Assembly: GCF_000698145.1 (NCBI RefSeq)
Contig: NZ_BAXB01000012.1
Location: 62,001 to 126,000, forward strand
Source of the DNA: Geomicrobium sp. JCM 19039
GTDB lineage: Bacteria > Bacillota > Bacilli > Bacillales > Marinococcaceae
Length of the DNA: 64,000 nt
Reading direction: 5' to 3'
Positions 43,916-53,576 of the stretch are shown piece by piece (positions within the stretch are counted from its first letter, which is position 1; the number at the start of each line of letters is the position of its first letter). The notes beneath the pieces are model-generated. The model worked only from the letters and a program-made list of their open reading frames with translations, did no database searches and was not told the origin of the DNA. The translations under genes and the position numbers were made by a program.

Positions 43916-46866
43916 TAGCGCTTCGCCCTCCTCTCTTTCACGATGTCGCCTGGGAATGTATAGTCTGCTCTTGCCCATTTCTGTTCAACATTAACGCCAA
44001 TTTGCGGTTGCGGGTTGCCAAAACGATGATTCTTCCTCGGCAATGGATGTTCCCCTCTAGGCTTCAACACTTCCATCTTCGCAGAGATTTCTTTGTAAGC
44101 TGGTGTATCTGTATCTTTATCGGAGTGGGAGCTCGTCAAGTAATTAATCGCTCCTTCACCAGACGTATTCATTGGCAAGTACACTTGTTTGCCTACGACA
44201 CGATCGGTGACGACACAATCAACTTTTACACTTCCGTAAGGAGATGTTAAGCGCACCTTTGTACCGTCTGTTAAATCACGTTCTTTTGCAAGTTCAGGCG
44301 AAACTTCCAAAAAGGCTTTCGGCGTCTTGCTTGAAATACCTTCAGACTTATACGTCATATTCCCTTCATGAAAATGTTCAAGAAGCCGCCCGTTATTCAC
44401 ATGCAAATCGTACTCTTCTTCGAATTCTAGCGGCCGGGTCCACTCTACTGGCCAAAGTCTTGCTTTCCCTTCAGGTAAAGGAAATCCGTCTGTAAACAGG
44501 AGCGGTGTATCTTTGCCGTCAGCAGCCACAGGCCATTGCAAACTATCATAGCCTTCCAAACGGTCATAGCTTACACCCGCGAACAATGGCGTTAACGACG
44601 CAGCTTCCTCCATAATTTCGCTCGGGTGTGTGTAATTCCAATCCGCACCTAAACGTTTCGCGATGTCTTGAATAATTCTCCAATCTGGACGGGAATCCCC
44701 AAGGGGTTCGAGCACTTGGTATAACCGTTGAAAACGGCGTTCTGTATTTACAAATGTTCCTTCTTTCTCAAGGCTTGGGCTCGCTGGCAGTACGACGTCT
44801 GCATATTCACACGTTTTCGTAAAAAATACATCTTGAACAACGAAGAATTTCAGCTTTTCAAAGGCTTCTTGCACATAGTTAATATTCGCATCGACAATCC
44901 CCATATCTTCCCCTTTAATATAGAGGACTTCCAAGTTTCCTTCATGAATGGCGTCAACCATCTCATGGTTATTTAGGCCAGGTTCAGCTGAAAGCTCTGA
45001 GTTCCATTTCTTTGCAAACCGATTACGAACATCCTCATCCGTAACAAATTGGTAGCCAGGGAAACGGTCTGGCATGCTACCAAAATCACTCGCCCCTTGT
45101 ACGTTGTTATGTCCACGAAGTGGGTACGCACCTGCACCTGGTTTCATGTAGTTACCGGTCACAAGAAGCATGTTAGAAATCGCTGTACTCGTGTCACTTC
45201 CACCCCCGTGTTGCGTTACGCCCATCGCCCAAAGCACCGAGGTCGTCTTTGCTTCGTGAATCATCGTCGCTATTCGGATTAGCTCTTCTTTACTCATGTT
45301 CGTGACTTCAGCAGCGTAGGCGAGTGTGTACAGATCAAGACTGTTCAAATACTCGTCCACGTTGTTCACATGTTGTGCGAGAAACTCCGTATCATGCCAC
45401 CCTTGGTCAATGATGTATTTCGTCACTGCTGATAGCCAAACGAGGTCGCTGCCAGGCGCTGGTTTTACGAACAAATCCGCACGTTCTGCAAGTTCGTGTT
45501 TACGCAAATCGGCGACGATCACTTTCTGTCCGTTAAGTTTTTGTGCACGTTTTACACGTGTCGCTAAAACTGGATGTGATTCAACGGTATTGGAACCGAT
45601 GGAGATAACAAGTCCTGACTGCGCAATATCACCAATCCCTCCGGAGTCTCCTCCATAACCGACGGTGCGCCATAACCCCATCGTTGCAGGTGACTGACAA
45701 TACCTCGAACAATTATCGATATTGTTCGTGCCGATGACTGACCGTGCCAACTTCTGCATAAGGTATGATTCTTCGTTCGTGCATTTTGATGACGAAATAA
45801 ACGCGAGTGCATCAGACCCCTTTTGCTTCGCCGTTTTCTTGAACTTCTTCTCGATCAAGTCAAGTGCTTCCTCCCATTCTGCTTCTCTAAACGCATTGCC
45901 TTCACGAATGAGAGGTTTCGTCAAGCGTTCATCACTGTTCACATAGTCCCAACCAAACTTTCCTTTTACACATGTGGAAATGCCGTTTGCTGGTGCTTCC
46001 TGCTGAGGTTCCACTTTTAGAATTTGACGATCCTTTGTCCAGACATCGAAAGCACAGCCAACACCACAATACGTGCACACCGTTTTCGTCTTTTCGATTC
46101 GCTCTTCACGCATCGTCGCTTCCAAATCTGATATCGTCATGAGCGACTCGTAACCCGTTTCGACATTTTTCGTAATGTTAACCATCGGTTTCATCGTTTC
46201 ATCGTTTACTTTCGTTAAGAAACCCGCTTCTTTCTCCATGCCGACTTCCATCATAGCGTTACACGGACACACGGTTGAACAATGTCCACAACTCACACAC
46301 GAGGAATCATCGATCGAGGTGTTCTTGTCCCATATTACTCGTGGACGTTTTAAGTTCCAGTCAATCGATAGTGTCTCGGTCACTTGGACGTCTTGACAAG
46401 CTTCAACGCACCGACCGCACAAAATACACTGATCGGGGTCATAGCGATAAAATGCGTTTCTTTGAACAGGAGCTTCTTTGCTCGTATGAGGTGTTTCTTG
46501 GTGGCTAATGCGCATCTCTTTGACTGTGTTATGTATCTCGCAATTGCCGTTATTAAAATCGCACACTGTGCAATACAATTCATGGTTTCCAAGCATTCGA
46601 TCCATTGCAATAAGCTGTGCTTCGTGCACATCACTGCCTGCAGACTCGATGACATCACCGTCTTTAATTGGCGTCGAGCAAGCCCTTACAAATTCCCCGT
46701 TCACTTTCACGATACATGAGTCACATGTCTCGATTGCCCCAAGACTCGGATGATAGCATAAACTCGGAATCTCAATGTCTTTCTTCGTTAAATAATTTAG
46801 AACTGAATCCTGGCTTGAGACCTTCTCCTGTCTGCCATTTACCGTTACGTTCAAATGTTCGCTCAA
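43915..46866 (-). CDS. fdhA: Formate dehydrogenase alpha subunit, molybdenum type, cysteine form
   Basis: 983-residue YrhE/YjgC-like enzyme oxidising formate to CO2. Domain order: [2Fe-2S] ferredoxin (C37, C48, C51, C63), NuoG-type His-Cys site (H95, C99, C102, C109), two [4Fe-4S] sets (C147-C157; C190-C200), then the molybdopterin enzyme with its own [4Fe-4S] site (C264, C267, C271, C299) and molydopterin-binding C-terminus. The catalytic position is Cys390 (SRYCQSPA), not selenocysteine. No signal peptide, hence cytoplasmic. TTG start behind AGGGG. First gene of fdhA-DUF1641-fdhD, with a divergent formate transporter. Confidence 0.95.
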   Translation of the reverse strand: MSEHLNVTVNGRQEKVSSQDSVLNYLTKKDIEIPSLCYHPSLGAIETCDSCIVKVNGEFVRACSTPIKDGDVIESAGSDVHEAQLIAMDRMLGNHELYCTVCDFNNGNCEIHNTVKEMRISHQETPHTSKEAPVQRNAFYRYDPDQCILCGRCVEACQDVQVTETLSIDWNLKRPRVIWDKNTSIDDSSCVSCGHCSTVCPCNAMMEVGMEKEAGFLTKVNDETMKPMVNITKNVETGYESLMTISDLEATMREERIEKTKTVCTYCGVGCAFDVWTKDRQILKVEPQQEAPANGISTCVKGKFGWDYVNSDERLTKPLIREGNAFREAEWEEALDLIEKKFKKTAKQKGSDALAFISSSKCTNEESYLMQKLARSVIGTNNIDNCSRYCQSPATMGLWRTVGYGGDSGGIGDIAQSGLVISIGSNTVESHPVLATRVKRAQKLNGQKVIVADLRKHELAERADLFVKPAPGSDLVWLSAVTKYIIDQGWHDTEFLAQHVNNVDEYLNSLDLYTLAYAAEVTNMSKEELIRIATMIHEAKTTSVLWAMGVTQHGGGSDTSTAISNMLLVTGNYMKPGAGAYPLRGHNNVQGASDFGSMPDRFPGYQFVTDEDVRNRFAKKWNSELSAEPGLNNHEMVDAIHEGNLEVLYIKGEDMGIVDANINYVQEAFEKLKFFVVQDVFFTKTCEYADVVLPASPSLEKEGTFVNTERRFQRLYQVLEPLGDSRPDWRIIQDIAKRLGADWNYTHPSEIMEEAASLTPLFAGVSYDRLEGYDSLQWPVAADGKDTPLLFTDGFPLPEGKARLWPVEWTRPLEFEEEYDLHVNNGRLLEHFHEGNMTYKSEGISSKTPKAFLEVSPELAKERDLTDGTKVRLTSPYGSVKVDCVVTDRVVGKQVYLPMNTSGEGAINYLTSSHSDKDTDTPAYKEISAKMEVLKPRGEHPLPRKNHRFGNPQPQIGVNVEQKWARADYTFPGDIVKERRAKR

Positions 46867-46909
46867 TTTATATTCCCCTCTCTTTATGCAAACGTGAACT
46901 TTCCAACTT

Positions 46910-46935
46910 TTTCCCTAATCTTTCTAGGTTCAAAC
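46910..46935 (-). promoter_or_regulatory. Sigma-B-like promoter of fdhA
   Basis: GTTTGA (46935-46930), 14 bases, GGGAAA (46915-46910) on the minus strand: the same two hexamers and spacing as upstream of ytxG. Confidence 0.4.
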
Positions 46936-46947
46936 ATTTCCAAATTC

Positions 46948-46972
46948 GTTTTAAAACGATTACTTTGGGTAT
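46948..46972 (+). promoter_or_regulatory. Sigma-B-like promoter of the formate/nitrite transporter gene
   Basis: GTTTTA (46948-46953), 13 bases, GGGTAT (46967-46972); the -10 is a perfect sigma-B hexamer. It ends 28 bases before the ATG. Confidence 0.5.
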
Positions 46973-47000
46973 ATAGACTCTACTCGGATAGGAGGGCACC

Positions 47001-47795
47001 ATGTATAAAGACACCATACATACGTTGAACGACCAAGCAAAAGGAAAATATCAATTGTACACCGATTCACCGCTTCGTTATTTGATCGCCTCGATGTTAG
47101 CAGGCGCTTATGTCGGTATCGGAACCATCGTGTTATTTTCTGTAGGAGGTCCTTTGCAAGCGGCAGGCTCTCCGTTTTTAGATATCTTAACCGGCGCCAC
47201 ATTCGGGATCGCTTTAGCACTCGTTCTTTGGGCAGGCTCTGAACTCTTTACGGGCAACAACCTTATCTTTACGGTTAGTTCATTATCAAAAGTGACGACG
47301 TGGAAACAAACATCGATCATCTGGTTGTGGAGTTATCTTGGAAATTTTATCGGCGCAGCATTCTTCACGGTACTTATAGTCATGACAGGCATCTTTCAAG
47401 ACGTGCCCGAGCATCACTACATGTTCTCGCTATCGGCTGAAAAAATGAATGCGCCGGCAATAGAACTTCTATTCAGGGGAATTCTGTGTAACTGGATCGT
47501 CTGTTTAGCGATTTGGACATCACTTCGCGCTGAAGGTGACATTGCAAAGCTGTTTTTAATTTTTGTGCTTATCTTTGCATTTATCGCCGCAGGCTTAGAA
47601 CATAGTATTGCGAATATGTCTATTCTTGGCATCGCTCTCATGCATGGTGGCCCTGACACAGTAACCTGGGCAGGGTTAGTGCATAATTTAATTCCTGTGA
47701 CGATTGGCAACATTATTGGTGGAGCATTATTTGTCGGAGGTCTTTATTTTTACATTAGCAATAAAAATCAGGGTGAAATTAAAAGAGAAGCCTGA
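47001..47795 (+). CDS. Formate/nitrite transporter family protein (YrhG-like)
   Basis: 264 residues, six membrane segments, FNT channel family: AGAYVGIGTIVLFSVGG (~34), AGSELFTGNNLIF (~78), GILCNWIVCLAIW (~160), and AGLEHSIANMSI (~198) carrying the conserved His of the pore. Its divergent position next to fdhA makes formate the probable substrate. ATG 47001 follows GATAGGAGGGCACC. Confidence 0.92.
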   Translation: MYKDTIHTLNDQAKGKYQLYTDSPLRYLIASMLAGAYVGIGTIVLFSVGGPLQAAGSPFLDILTGATFGIALALVLWAGSELFTGNNLIFTVSSLSKVTTWKQTSIIWLWSYLGNFIGAAFFTVLIVMTGIFQDVPEHHYMFSLSAEKMNAPAIELLFRGILCNWIVCLAIWTSLRAEGDIAKLFLIFVLIFAFIAAGLEHSIANMSILGIALMHGGPDTVTWAGLVHNLIPVTIGNIIGGALFVGGLYFYISNKNQGEIKREA

Positions 47796-47796
47796 T

Positions 47797-47828
47797 AAAC
47801 CGGTCGGCAGCTGACGCTGCCGGTTTTT
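47797..47828. terminator. Terminator between the FNT gene and moaD
   Basis: GGCAGC (47806-47811) pairs with GCTGCC (47816-47821); outer AAACC pairs with GGTTT past a bulge; T5 ends at 47828. Confidence 0.75.
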
Positions 47829-48066
47829 ATCCTCCGCTTACTGGGGGGATGAGCGCTAGCGTATCGCCATGTTGTACACGATCATCATTCTCGCTAAACT
47901 CTTCGTTAATTGCCGTCATCGTTTTGCTTAACGCTCCGGTTCCTAGTTGATACTTCTGTTCCACCCAACTCTTTACTTCTTGCACAGAATAGCCATCAAC
48001 ACTTACTTTGATGCGACTTTCACCGGTCTTATCGCTAATCCAAGCGAAGAAAAGAATTTCAACCAT
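47827..48066 (-). CDS. moaD: MoaD, molybdopterin synthase small subunit
   Basis: 79-residue ubiquitin-like sulfur carrier ending in the required Gly-Gly (LIPPVSGG). It donates sulfur, as a C-terminal thiocarboxylate, to precursor Z in complex with MoaE. The frame extends far upstream, but ATG 48066 (MVEILFFAWISDKTG) is the family start, with GGGAGG before it. It overlaps the moaE stop by 8 bases and ends the moaA-moeA-mobB-moaE-moaD operon. Confidence 0.93.
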   Translation of the reverse strand: MVEILFFAWISDKTGESRIKVSVDGYSVQEVKSWVEQKYQLGTGALSKTMTAINEEFSENDDRVQHGDTLALIPPVSGG

Positions 48067-48502
48067 GGGCGGCTTCCTCCCTCCCCTTCTTCTCTTGTTG
48101 ATCTCCAATCCAACTTGTGCCATCATCCCAATGCTCTTTTTTCCAAATCGGGACCATCTCTTTGATTCTCTCCATCGCAAAAGCATTTGCATCGTAAGCA
48201 TCTTTTCGGTGTGGTGAGCTGACAGCAATTGCCACAGCCACTTCTGAAATATGCAAAACACCGAGGCGATGAGTAATCGCAATGTTTACATGCGGCCACT
48301 TTTCTTGCACTTCGTCTCCAATTCTTTGGAGCATTTTTTGAGCCATTGATTCGTAGGCATGATATTCAAGTTGCACTGTGCGCTTGCCATTCGTTAGTTC
48401 ACGAACCGTGCCTAGAAACGTTAATACCGCCCCTGCATTCCGGTGTGACACTTCGTCTATGAGCGGTTGGATATCAATGGGTTCTTTCGTCAGTTGAAAC
48501 AT
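48059..48502 (-). CDS. moaE: MoaE, molybdopterin synthase large subunit
   Basis: 147 residues, intact. Family motifs: GAVLTFLGTVRELTNGK (~24), LEYHAYESMAQKML (~46), HRLGVLHISEVAVAIAVSSPHR (split, ~80-100), PIWKKEHWDDGTSWI (~117) with the active-site lysines. Converts precursor Z to molybdopterin with MoaD. Overlaps mobB by 29 bases. Confidence 0.95.
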   Translation of the reverse strand: MFQLTKEPIDIQPLIDEVSHRNAGAVLTFLGTVRELTNGKRTVQLEYHAYESMAQKMLQRIGDEVQEKWPHVNIAITHRLGVLHISEVAVAIAVSSPHRKDAYDANAFAMERIKEMVPIWKKEHWDDGTSWIGDQQEKKGREEAAHG

Positions 48503-49025
48503 CTCTGCCGATTACTCCTTTCATGATGTAGCGGACAATGTAGCTCACATACGTATGAACGTTTTCATAATCAAAAACAGGCACGTCTAGCTCACGGTCA
48601 ATGGGCACATGGGTAATGACGATCATGATGTGATTACGCTTTAACAAGTGGAAATCGGCTTCGTCTCGAATGATGACGATCGAAGCATATCGATCCTCTC
48701 GTTTCCACCCTTCAACGAGAACGCAGCTCGTGCTTTGCAGCTGTTGTTGGAGTTGAATCAACGCATCAAGTGAAGAAGTGCTGCTATGTACGTCAATTTG
48801 CACATGACCCTCTCCTTCAACAAGACTGACAGAAGCGCCCGCTCGGAAAAACCGTGCACTATCTGCGCTCTTGACAAGCTCACCGCCATGTCCATGATGT
48901 TTGACGACACCTACCGTAACGTTCTTCGACGATAACTCCCGCGTAATTTGTTCAATCAATGTCGTTTTTCCAGCGTTTTTATAGCCTACGACTTGTATGA
49001 TGCGACAAGGTTGTCCCACGGCCAC
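48474..49025 (-). CDS. mobB: MobB, molybdopterin-guanine dinucleotide biosynthesis GTPase-like protein
   Basis: 183-residue P-loop protein: Walker A VVGYKNAGKTTLIE (~12-25), KHHGHGGE and DSARFFRAGA (~43-63), and VLVEGWKRE (~103). MobB binds GTP and assists MobA, although it is not essential for MGD synthesis in E. coli. GTG start after AGGCAGTGA. Overlaps moeA (40 bases) and moaE (29 bases). Confidence 0.93.
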   Translation of the reverse strand: MAVGQPCRIIQVVGYKNAGKTTLIEQITRELSSKNVTVGVVKHHGHGGELVKSADSARFFRAGASVSLVEGEGHVQIDVHSSTSSLDALIQLQQQLQSTSCVLVEGWKREDRYASIVIIRDEADFHLLKRNHIMIVITHVPIDRELDVPVFDYENVHTYVSYIVRYIMKGVIGRDVSTDERTH

Positions 49026-50268
49026 TCACTGCCTTTTTGATTCTCTAAAAATAACAAGTCCACTTCCATTCCCTTTTCATATCCCCTTGTGCCTCCTGGT
49101 AAGACGATGAACACATCCGCTTCACCGAGTGAAATGACCGACCCAGACTTATCTAACCCCGAAGGACGGACAATATGTGTACCTTCTGACTCTTCAATCA
49201 CCCCACGGACGAGGCGTGTAAACGGGTTCGGTTTAGGAAAATCGACACCGAGGACGCCCTTGCTTCTCTGTAAGTGTGCAAACTTCGTGCCTAAAGCCTT
49301 GCGGATGAGGGGGCGGACAAACACTTCAAACCCGACATAACAAGCGCCTGGGTTACCAGACAATCCGAACATAAGCTTGTCTTCCACAGCGGCTGCCGTT
49401 GTGACACTACCCGGTCTCATCGCTACTTTGTTAAAGAGTGTGTCCGCTCCTAAACGCTCAATAATGGCTGGCACGAGATCAAAGTCACCGACAGAAGCTC
49501 CTCCTGTCGTAATCATGACGTCTACTTCTTGTAAATGTTCAGATACTGCGGTTACGCATTGGTCGAGATCATCTGGAAGTTTACCGAACATGACCGGTTC
49601 CCCACCTGCGCGCTTCACTTGAGCAGCTGCCATGTAAGCATTGCTATTTCGAATCTTCCCTGGAGACAAAGGCTCATGCACATCTAGCAGTTCACTACCC
49701 GTAGCAAGAATGCCAATTTTAGGCTTTCTCGCGACTGGAACAACATCATAACCAAACGTCGCGAGCAAGGCTGTGACCCCTGGGTGAATATAGCTTCCTC
49801 TTTCAACGAGAGATTGGTCTCTTCGCGTATCTTCACCTTGAAAACTAATGTTGTCATTGTGCAAGAGCGGACGGACAAGGGATATTTTCTCGGCATTGAT
49901 TTCGTTTACAAGCTCTAGCATTACGACGCGTCACAACCGTCGGGGATCTTCGCTCCTGTCATAATTCGCACCGCTTCACCGGCTTGGACCTTGCTCGGAT
50001 AAACCGTGCCCGCACCAATTTCACCAACGACAGACAGCGTGATTGGTTCGTTTCGATTCGCTGTACTCGTGTCGGTAGAACGCACCGCATAACCGTCGTA
50101 TGGCGAACGGTCAAATGGAGGAACATCATGGTCTGCAACGAGTGTATTTGCTAAAAAACGATGATCTGATTCCAACAAAGGAACATGGTCGACTCGTTCG
50201 GAAAGTTCATAATGCATTACTTTGCTAACTGCTTCTGCAATCCGAATGGGTTTACGAATTTCTACCAC
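48986..50268 (-). CDS. moeA: MoeA, molybdopterin molybdenumtransferase (one frame break)
   Basis: Inserts molybdate into adenylylated molybdopterin. Domains: N-terminal (PPFDRSPYDGYAVRS, ~50), beta-barrel (IMTGAKIPDGCDA), then the MoaB/MogA-like domain (GILATGSELLD, TTGGASVGDFD, GLSGNPGACYVGFEVFVRP). The frame breaks near 49926; one G restored (GACGCGGTC) gives DGCDAVVMLELV and 427 residues, the normal length. Start GTG 50268 follows AAGGTGAGG. Confidence 0.93.
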
Positions 50269-50324
50269 TGATTCCTCACCTTCTTTCTTTATTTAATTGT
50301 TAGAGAGCGGACAATCCCAAACCA

Positions 50325-51344
50325 TTACCCTCCAATATATGACATCTCAATCTTTTTACGTTGCTTGGCTGATTCATTCGTTCGTAATTCTGAATAGCGA
50401 TCCGATCGATTATTCCATATTCTGTGAATTCGCTCTCGAAGTTGTGTGGCAGACATCCCGTTTCGAACATCAGATTTTAGGTCCGTACCTCGTTCTGAAA
50501 ATAAGCACGTGAACAATTTTCCGTCTGCACTTAACCGTGCCCGCGTACACGTTCCGCAAAACGTCTCAGTGACAGAAGAGATAAACCCTACTTCTACATT
50601 TGAACCGTCGTCGTAAGCATAGCGAGAAGCGACTTCTCCGAAGTAGTCTTCTTCTTGTGCCCGAAGGGGTGCAATTGTAGAAACACGCTCATAAAGTTCT
50701 TTTTTAGATACGACTTGAGAAAAATCCCATCCATTCGTTTGACCCACATCCATGAATTCAATGAACCGCAGAGTTACTCGCTCATCTTTACAATACTTCG
50801 CCATTGGAATGACTTCATGTTCATTGACCCCTCGTTGCACAACCATGTTCACCTTCACGCCTAAACCTGCGTTTTTTGCCGCCTGGATGCCTCGTATGAC
50901 TGCCTCAGGCTTCGTTTTCCGACCACTCATCTGTTGGAACGTGGCAACAGACAACGCATCAAAACTAATATTAACGCGACGTAAGCCTGCTTCTTTTAAC
51001 GGTTGTGCCAATCGTGGAAGCATTACGGCATTGGTCGTCATAGCAATATCTTCAATACCGTCAATCGCATCTAACCGGCCGATCAATTGAGCCACATCTT
51101 TTCTAAGCAAAGGCTCCCCACCCGTAATGCGGAGTTTATTTACTCCCAAGTGAGCAAACGCCGTTGCTAATTCCACAATCTCGTCAAAAGAGAGCAACTC
51201 TTCGGAATCCATAAACGCGTAATCTGGTCCAAATACTTCTTTCGGCATGCAATACGTACAGCGAAAGTTACAGCGATCCATAATGGAGATGCGCAAATCT
51301 TTCAGTGGCCTGTCTAACTGATCGTGAACTTCGCTTCTTGCCAC
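50325..51344 (-). CDS. moaA: MoaA, GTP 3',8-cyclase (radical SAM)
   Basis: First step of molybdenum cofactor synthesis. Radical-SAM cluster CNFRCTYC (~24-31), ITGGEPLLR (~73), and the second C-terminal cluster FCGTCTRARLSADGKLFTC (~260-278). The product ends in Gly-Gly (YIGG), which is functionally required in MoaA. GTG 51344 behind AAGGAGGGATC is preferred over a start 36 codons upstream. 339 residues. First gene of the minus-strand cofactor operon, divergent from moaB-mobA-moaC. Confidence 0.95.
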   Translation of the reverse strand: MARSEVHDQLDRPLKDLRISIMDRCNFRCTYCMPKEVFGPDYAFMDSEELLSFDEIVELATAFAHLGVNKLRITGGEPLLRKDVAQLIGRLDAIDGIEDIAMTTNAVMLPRLAQPLKEAGLRRVNISFDALSVATFQQMSGRKTKPEAVIRGIQAAKNAGLGVKVNMVVQRGVNEHEVIPMAKYCKDERVTLRFIEFMDVGQTNGWDFSQVVSKKELYERVSTIAPLRAQEEDYFGEVASRYAYDDGSNVEVGFISSVTETFCGTCTRARLSADGKLFTCLFSERGTDLKSDVRNGMSATQLRERIHRIWNNRSDRYSELRTNESAKQRKKIEMSYIGG

Positions 51345-51437
51345 TTTACGATCCCTCCTTACCTCACGTACTATAAGAGTAGATAAGGTAAATATTTCTA
51401 ACAGTTTAACATAGTGAGAGTGAGGCGAGAAAAGAAA

Positions 51438-51925
51438 ATGCATCATGAGCATGACGTAACTGGCGTATCCGTTGCCATCTTAACACTTAGTGATACGAGG
51501 TCCTTCACTGAAGATCGAAGCGGTCAAACCATTCAATCGTTATTAAAGCCGTCGCATCGAGTTGTTTATTATAAAGTGATGAAAGATGACCCTTCCAACT
51601 TCAAGAACAGGTAAACGCATGGGTGAGAGATCCGCTTGTGGATGTGGTCATTACCAATGGTGGTACAGGAATGAGCAGACGTGATCAGACGCATTCGACA
51701 ATCAAACAGCTACTCGAGAAAGAGATGATAGGGTTCGGTGAGCAATTTCGACAACAAAGTTTCGAAGAAATTGGCCCAAAAGCCATGCTGAGCAACGCAA
51801 TCGCTGGGTCTGTCGAGCAAACGAGCATTTTTAGTTTGCCTGGTTCGACAAATGCTGTTCAGTTGGCCATGAAGGAACTCATTTTACCGATCTTGCCTCA
51901 TCTAACTGGGGAACTACGAAAATGA
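51438..51925 (+). CDS. moaB: MoaB, molybdopterin adenylyltransferase-like protein (one frame break)
   Basis: MogA/MoaB-fold protein (~162 residues). SVAILTLSDTRSFTEDRSGQ (~14-33) and TNGGTGMSRRDQT (~75) are the family motifs; SLPGSTNAVQLAM near the end. The frame breaks near 51604: one A restored in TTCAAGAACAGG gives NFKEQVNAWVRDPLVDVV. ATG 51438 is preferred; GAGG lies 12 bases upstream, rather far. Its stop overlaps mobA by 4 bases. Confidence 0.92.
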
Positions 51926-52499
51926 AAGTAACTGGTCTGATTCTAGCTGGAGGCAAGTCAAGCCGCTACGGAAAACAAAAGCTATTTGAAACATTCGACA
52001 ATGAGCCCTTTACATGCGCAGTGTGCGTGCCTTAAAAGCTGCTAACATCACGAATTATTCTATTGTGACAAATGATCAGCTAGCCGAAACGTTTCAACGA
52101 GCTGGACACTCTGTAATCGTTGAGCCACAAGCTCATGGTGGCCCGTTACGCGCTCTCTATCATGGATTTCATACGCTCAAAAACGAACCGAATGAATGGT
52201 TTCAAGTTCTCGCAGGAGATTTACCGATGATTCACGGAGAACTGCTTCTCACCCTCCAAAATACTGCAATGGAAAACGTAGAAGCAGACATCGTTCTTCC
52301 AATTCACAAAGGACGTGCACAACCATTGCATGCGCTATACCATCGCCGGACATTTCACACACTCGAAACAATCATTAAACATGCTGACCATATGGGTGCG
52401 CTTTATGACGCTTCATCAACAAAATATCTTACATTTAGAGATGAAGAAAAAGGATTTTCAAACATCAATTCCGAACATGATTGGCAAGGGAGTTTTTAA
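51922..52499 (+). CDS. mobA: MobA, molybdenum cofactor guanylyltransferase (one frame break)
   Basis: Transfers GMP to molybdopterin to make the MGD form used by formate dehydrogenase. N-terminal nucleotide motif GLILAGGKSSRYGKQK (~5-20); VLAGDLPMIHG (~95) is the metal-binding segment. The frame breaks near 52010: one T restored in CCCTTTAC gives NEPFYMRSVRALKAANI and 192 residues. Coupled to moaB by an ATGA overlap and one base away from moaC. Confidence 0.9.
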
Positions 52500-52500
52500 G

Positions 52501-52992
52501 ATGAAAGATTTTTCTCATTACAATGACCAAGGCCGACCCCAGATGGTCAATATTTCAGAAAAACAGCCGTCAGTGCGTACAGCAACGGCGACGAGCCGAG
52601 TACGTCTGTCAAAAACGCTTTATGACGCGATTCATTCTGACAGCATTCAAAAAGGAGACCCCCTTCCCGTCGCTCAAGTTGCCGGCATTATGGCCGCAAA
52701 AAAAACGTCGGAGTGGATTCCGATGTGCCATCCGATTATGCTGCAAGGAACAGATCTCCACTTTACTTATGAACGAGATGGGGATGATTACTTATTGTCC
52801 ATTACTGCAGTTGTCACGGTTGATGCGAGTACGGGTGTTGAGATGGAAGCATTGACGGCGGTAACAGCGGCGGCACTAACTTTCTATGATATGTGTAAAT
52901 CTGTCGACAAAGCAATGGTCATCGAAGAAACATACCTCGTAGAAAAGACAGGTGGAAAAAAAGGAAATTTCCACCATCCTCGAAAACAATAG
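52501..52992 (+). CDS. moaC: MoaC, cyclic pyranopterin monophosphate synthase
   Basis: 163 residues, intact. Works with MoaA to form precursor Z. Signatures KTSEWIPMCHPI (~76-87) and GVEMEALTAVTAAALTFYDM (~115-134), with KGGKKGNF-like TGGKKGNFHHP at the end. ATG 52501 follows AAGGGAG and the mobA TAA stop directly. Last gene of moaB-mobA-moaC. Confidence 0.95.
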   Translation: MKDFSHYNDQGRPQMVNISEKQPSVRTATATSRVRLSKTLYDAIHSDSIQKGDPLPVAQVAGIMAAKKTSEWIPMCHPIMLQGTDLHFTYERDGDDYLLSITAVVTVDASTGVEMEALTAVTAAALTFYDMCKSVDKAMVIEETYLVEKTGGKKGNFHHPRKQ

Positions 52993-53010
52993 CGAAAGGA
53001 GGTTACCTCT

Positions 53011-53478
53011 ATGCAACATGACGCGTTTATAAACGATGAAGTGACACGGTTATGTCGATTGAATGATACGACACTCTCGTCCCCCCTCGCTCCAGAAAAA
53101 TGGTCGATTAAAGAAATTATCGGTCATATGTATTATTGGGATTGCTACTTATGTGAACACGTTTTGCCATATATTGAGGAGAGCGTGTCATTACCCGAAT
53201 TTCCTAATCATGATGAGTTTAATCAAAAAGCGATGGAGAAAATCCAAAGGCGATCACCAAAAGAGGTGCTCCAGCAATTTTTAAGGCAACGACGTAAGCT
53301 CATTACTGCCTTCTCAAAGCATCCCGATCCTCTCGTCTTCACAATCCGAGAAGGGTTGGAGGACGTGCCATACACGATCGAGCAACTTCGCTATGACTTT
53401 CTAGAACATGATGAGCATCACTTACTGCAAATTCGTCAGTTTTTGAGCGACCGTTCTGTGGACTCCCCGAAATCATAG
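53011..53478 (+). CDS. DinB-superfamily protein
   Basis: 155 residues, four-helix DinB/YfiT-like fold: EKWSIKEIIGHMYYWDCYL (~29-47) supplies the first metal-binding His and HDEHHLLQIRQFL (~132) the others. Such proteins are metal-binding putative thiol transferases in bacillithiol organisms; function here is unknown. Start follows AAAGGAGGTTACCTCT, 18 bases after moaC, so it may ride on the moaC transcript. A strong terminator follows. Confidence 0.85.
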   Translation: MQHDAFINDEVTRLCRLNDTTLSSPLAPEKWSIKEIIGHMYYWDCYLCEHVLPYIEESVSLPEFPNHDEFNQKAMEKIQRRSPKEVLQQFLRQRRKLITAFSKHPDPLVFTIREGLEDVPYTIEQLRYDFLEHDEHHLLQIRQFLSDRSVDSPKS

Positions 53479-53525
53479 GAGCAGACAGAGATCGTTTGTC
53501 CCAGAATAGAACTCCATGATCGAAA

Positions 53526-53564
53526 AAACACCTGACGCATTCAGTTCGAATGCGTCAGGTGTTT
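53526..53564. terminator. Bidirectional terminator dinB/ytpB
   Basis: Perfect 16-base arms AAACACCTGACGCATT and AATGCGTCAGGTGTTT around a 7-base loop. Confidence 0.85.
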
Positions 53565-53576
53565 CATTGCGTAACA

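Noticed and set aside
43915-46866. Selenocysteine formate dehydrogenase
   Set aside because: The catalytic position is a Cys codon (residue 390) and no in-frame TGA is present.
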